NCBI GenBank assembly: GCA_047605425.1
Contig: JASGFT010000001.1
Span: 26,358 to 90,357, forward strand
Reading direction: 5' to 3'
From: JAKPAM01 sp047605425
GTDB taxonomy: Bacteria > Pseudomonadota > Gammaproteobacteria > Burkholderiales > Burkholderiaceae_E
DNA length: 64,000 bases
The notes under the pieces are model-generated. The model was not told the origin of the DNA. It worked only from the letters and a program-made list of their open reading frames with translations, and searched no databases. Position numbers and translations under genes: made by a program. Of the stretch, positions 63,878-64,000 are shown piece by piece. How positions within the stretch are numbered: the first letter of the stretch is position 1; each line of letters begins with the position of its first letter.

Positions 63878-64000
63878 ATGAAGCGCCCCTCGACCGGCGG
63901 CCCGGCGGCCGCGGTTCCCGATCCGACGCCAGCCCTCGAAGCGGCCCCTCCGCGTCACCGCGCGCGCGCCACGCGCGCGGCGGGCCGCGAACGCCGTTCG
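63878..64000 (+). CDS. 5' end of an unidentified gene, cut by the window edge
   Basis: ATG at 63878 preceded by GGAG (63871-63874); the frame stays open for 41 codons to the right edge. The visible residues are Pro/Ala-rich and then Arg-rich (PRHRARATRAAGRERRS). This is compatible with the disordered start of a GntR- or TetR-type regulator, and the palindrome upstream agrees, but no domain is yet visible. Confidence 0.4.
   Translation, partial: MKRPSTGGPAAAVPDPTPALEAAPPRHRARATRAAGRERRS

Overview
The window is a GC-rich, densely coded chromosomal segment of a betaproteobacterium, most likely a member of the Burkholderiales. The evidence is the gene content: a Bug-type solute receptor, branched-chain amino-acid/urea-type ABC importers, ArnA split into two genes, EttA, a CytX-like NCS1 carrier, and DUF937, YceI and cytochrome b561 proteins. 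No rRNA, tRNA, CRISPR array or intact insertion sequence was found.

Layout. 1-1.6 kb: the end of a LivGF-type ABC importer operon whose permeases lie to the left. 1.7-5.0 kb: a hypothetical protein, a DUF937 protein and an NCS1 carrier. 5.2-11.8 kb: a lipid A 4-amino-4-deoxyarabinose operon (arnB, arnC, split arnA, arnD) ending in a DadA-like oxidoreductase. 11.9-13.8 kb: an orphan ParA and a LuxR-type regulator. 14.2-24.4 kb: a dedicated five-gene urea/amide-type ABC importer running into a complete urease operon (fused ureAB, then ureC, E, F, G, D). 24.4-29.5 kb: the stress trio prkA-yeaH-spoVR on the minus strand. 30.2-34.6 kb: ettA, a TonB-dependent siderophore receptor and a 48-residue membrane protein. 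34.8-41.4 kb: a two-component system, a 158-bp imperfect palindrome, then galU, ugd and srkA. 41.6-46.4 kb: 3-hydroxyacyl-CoA dehydrogenase, a MarR regulator, a cybB-yceI-yceI operon with a clear promoter/operator, and a CorC/HlyC-type protein. 46.5-51.1 kb: aldehyde dehydrogenase, Bug receptor, LysR and N-formylglutamate amidohydrolase. 51.2-53.4 kb: a flavin-dependent halogenase-like enzyme divergent from a nitroreductase. 53.8-63.4 kb: a small protein, divergent trehalose genes otsB/otsA, a serine hydrolase, an amidase, DUF2147, a CaiB-type CoA-transferase divergent from an HTH-citrate synthase fusion, a gmhA remnant and a lysozyme-inhibitor-like protein. The right edge holds the start of an unidentified gene behind a palindrome.

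How the genes work together. GalU and Ugd make UDP-glucuronate, the precursor that the Arn enzymes turn into undecaprenyl-linked aminoarabinose; no arnT lies in the window. The importer and urease form one transcriptional block for taking up and hydrolysing urea or a urea-like compound. Several loci (SpoVR trio, OtsAB, YceI/CybB, SrkA, lysozyme inhibitor) point to envelope and stress protection.

The items most worth following are the divergent urease with its own importer, the orphan halogenase, the HTH-citrate synthase/CoA-transferase pair, the 158-bp palindrome and several small or broken genes. All family calls come from reading motifs by eye; no database search was possible.
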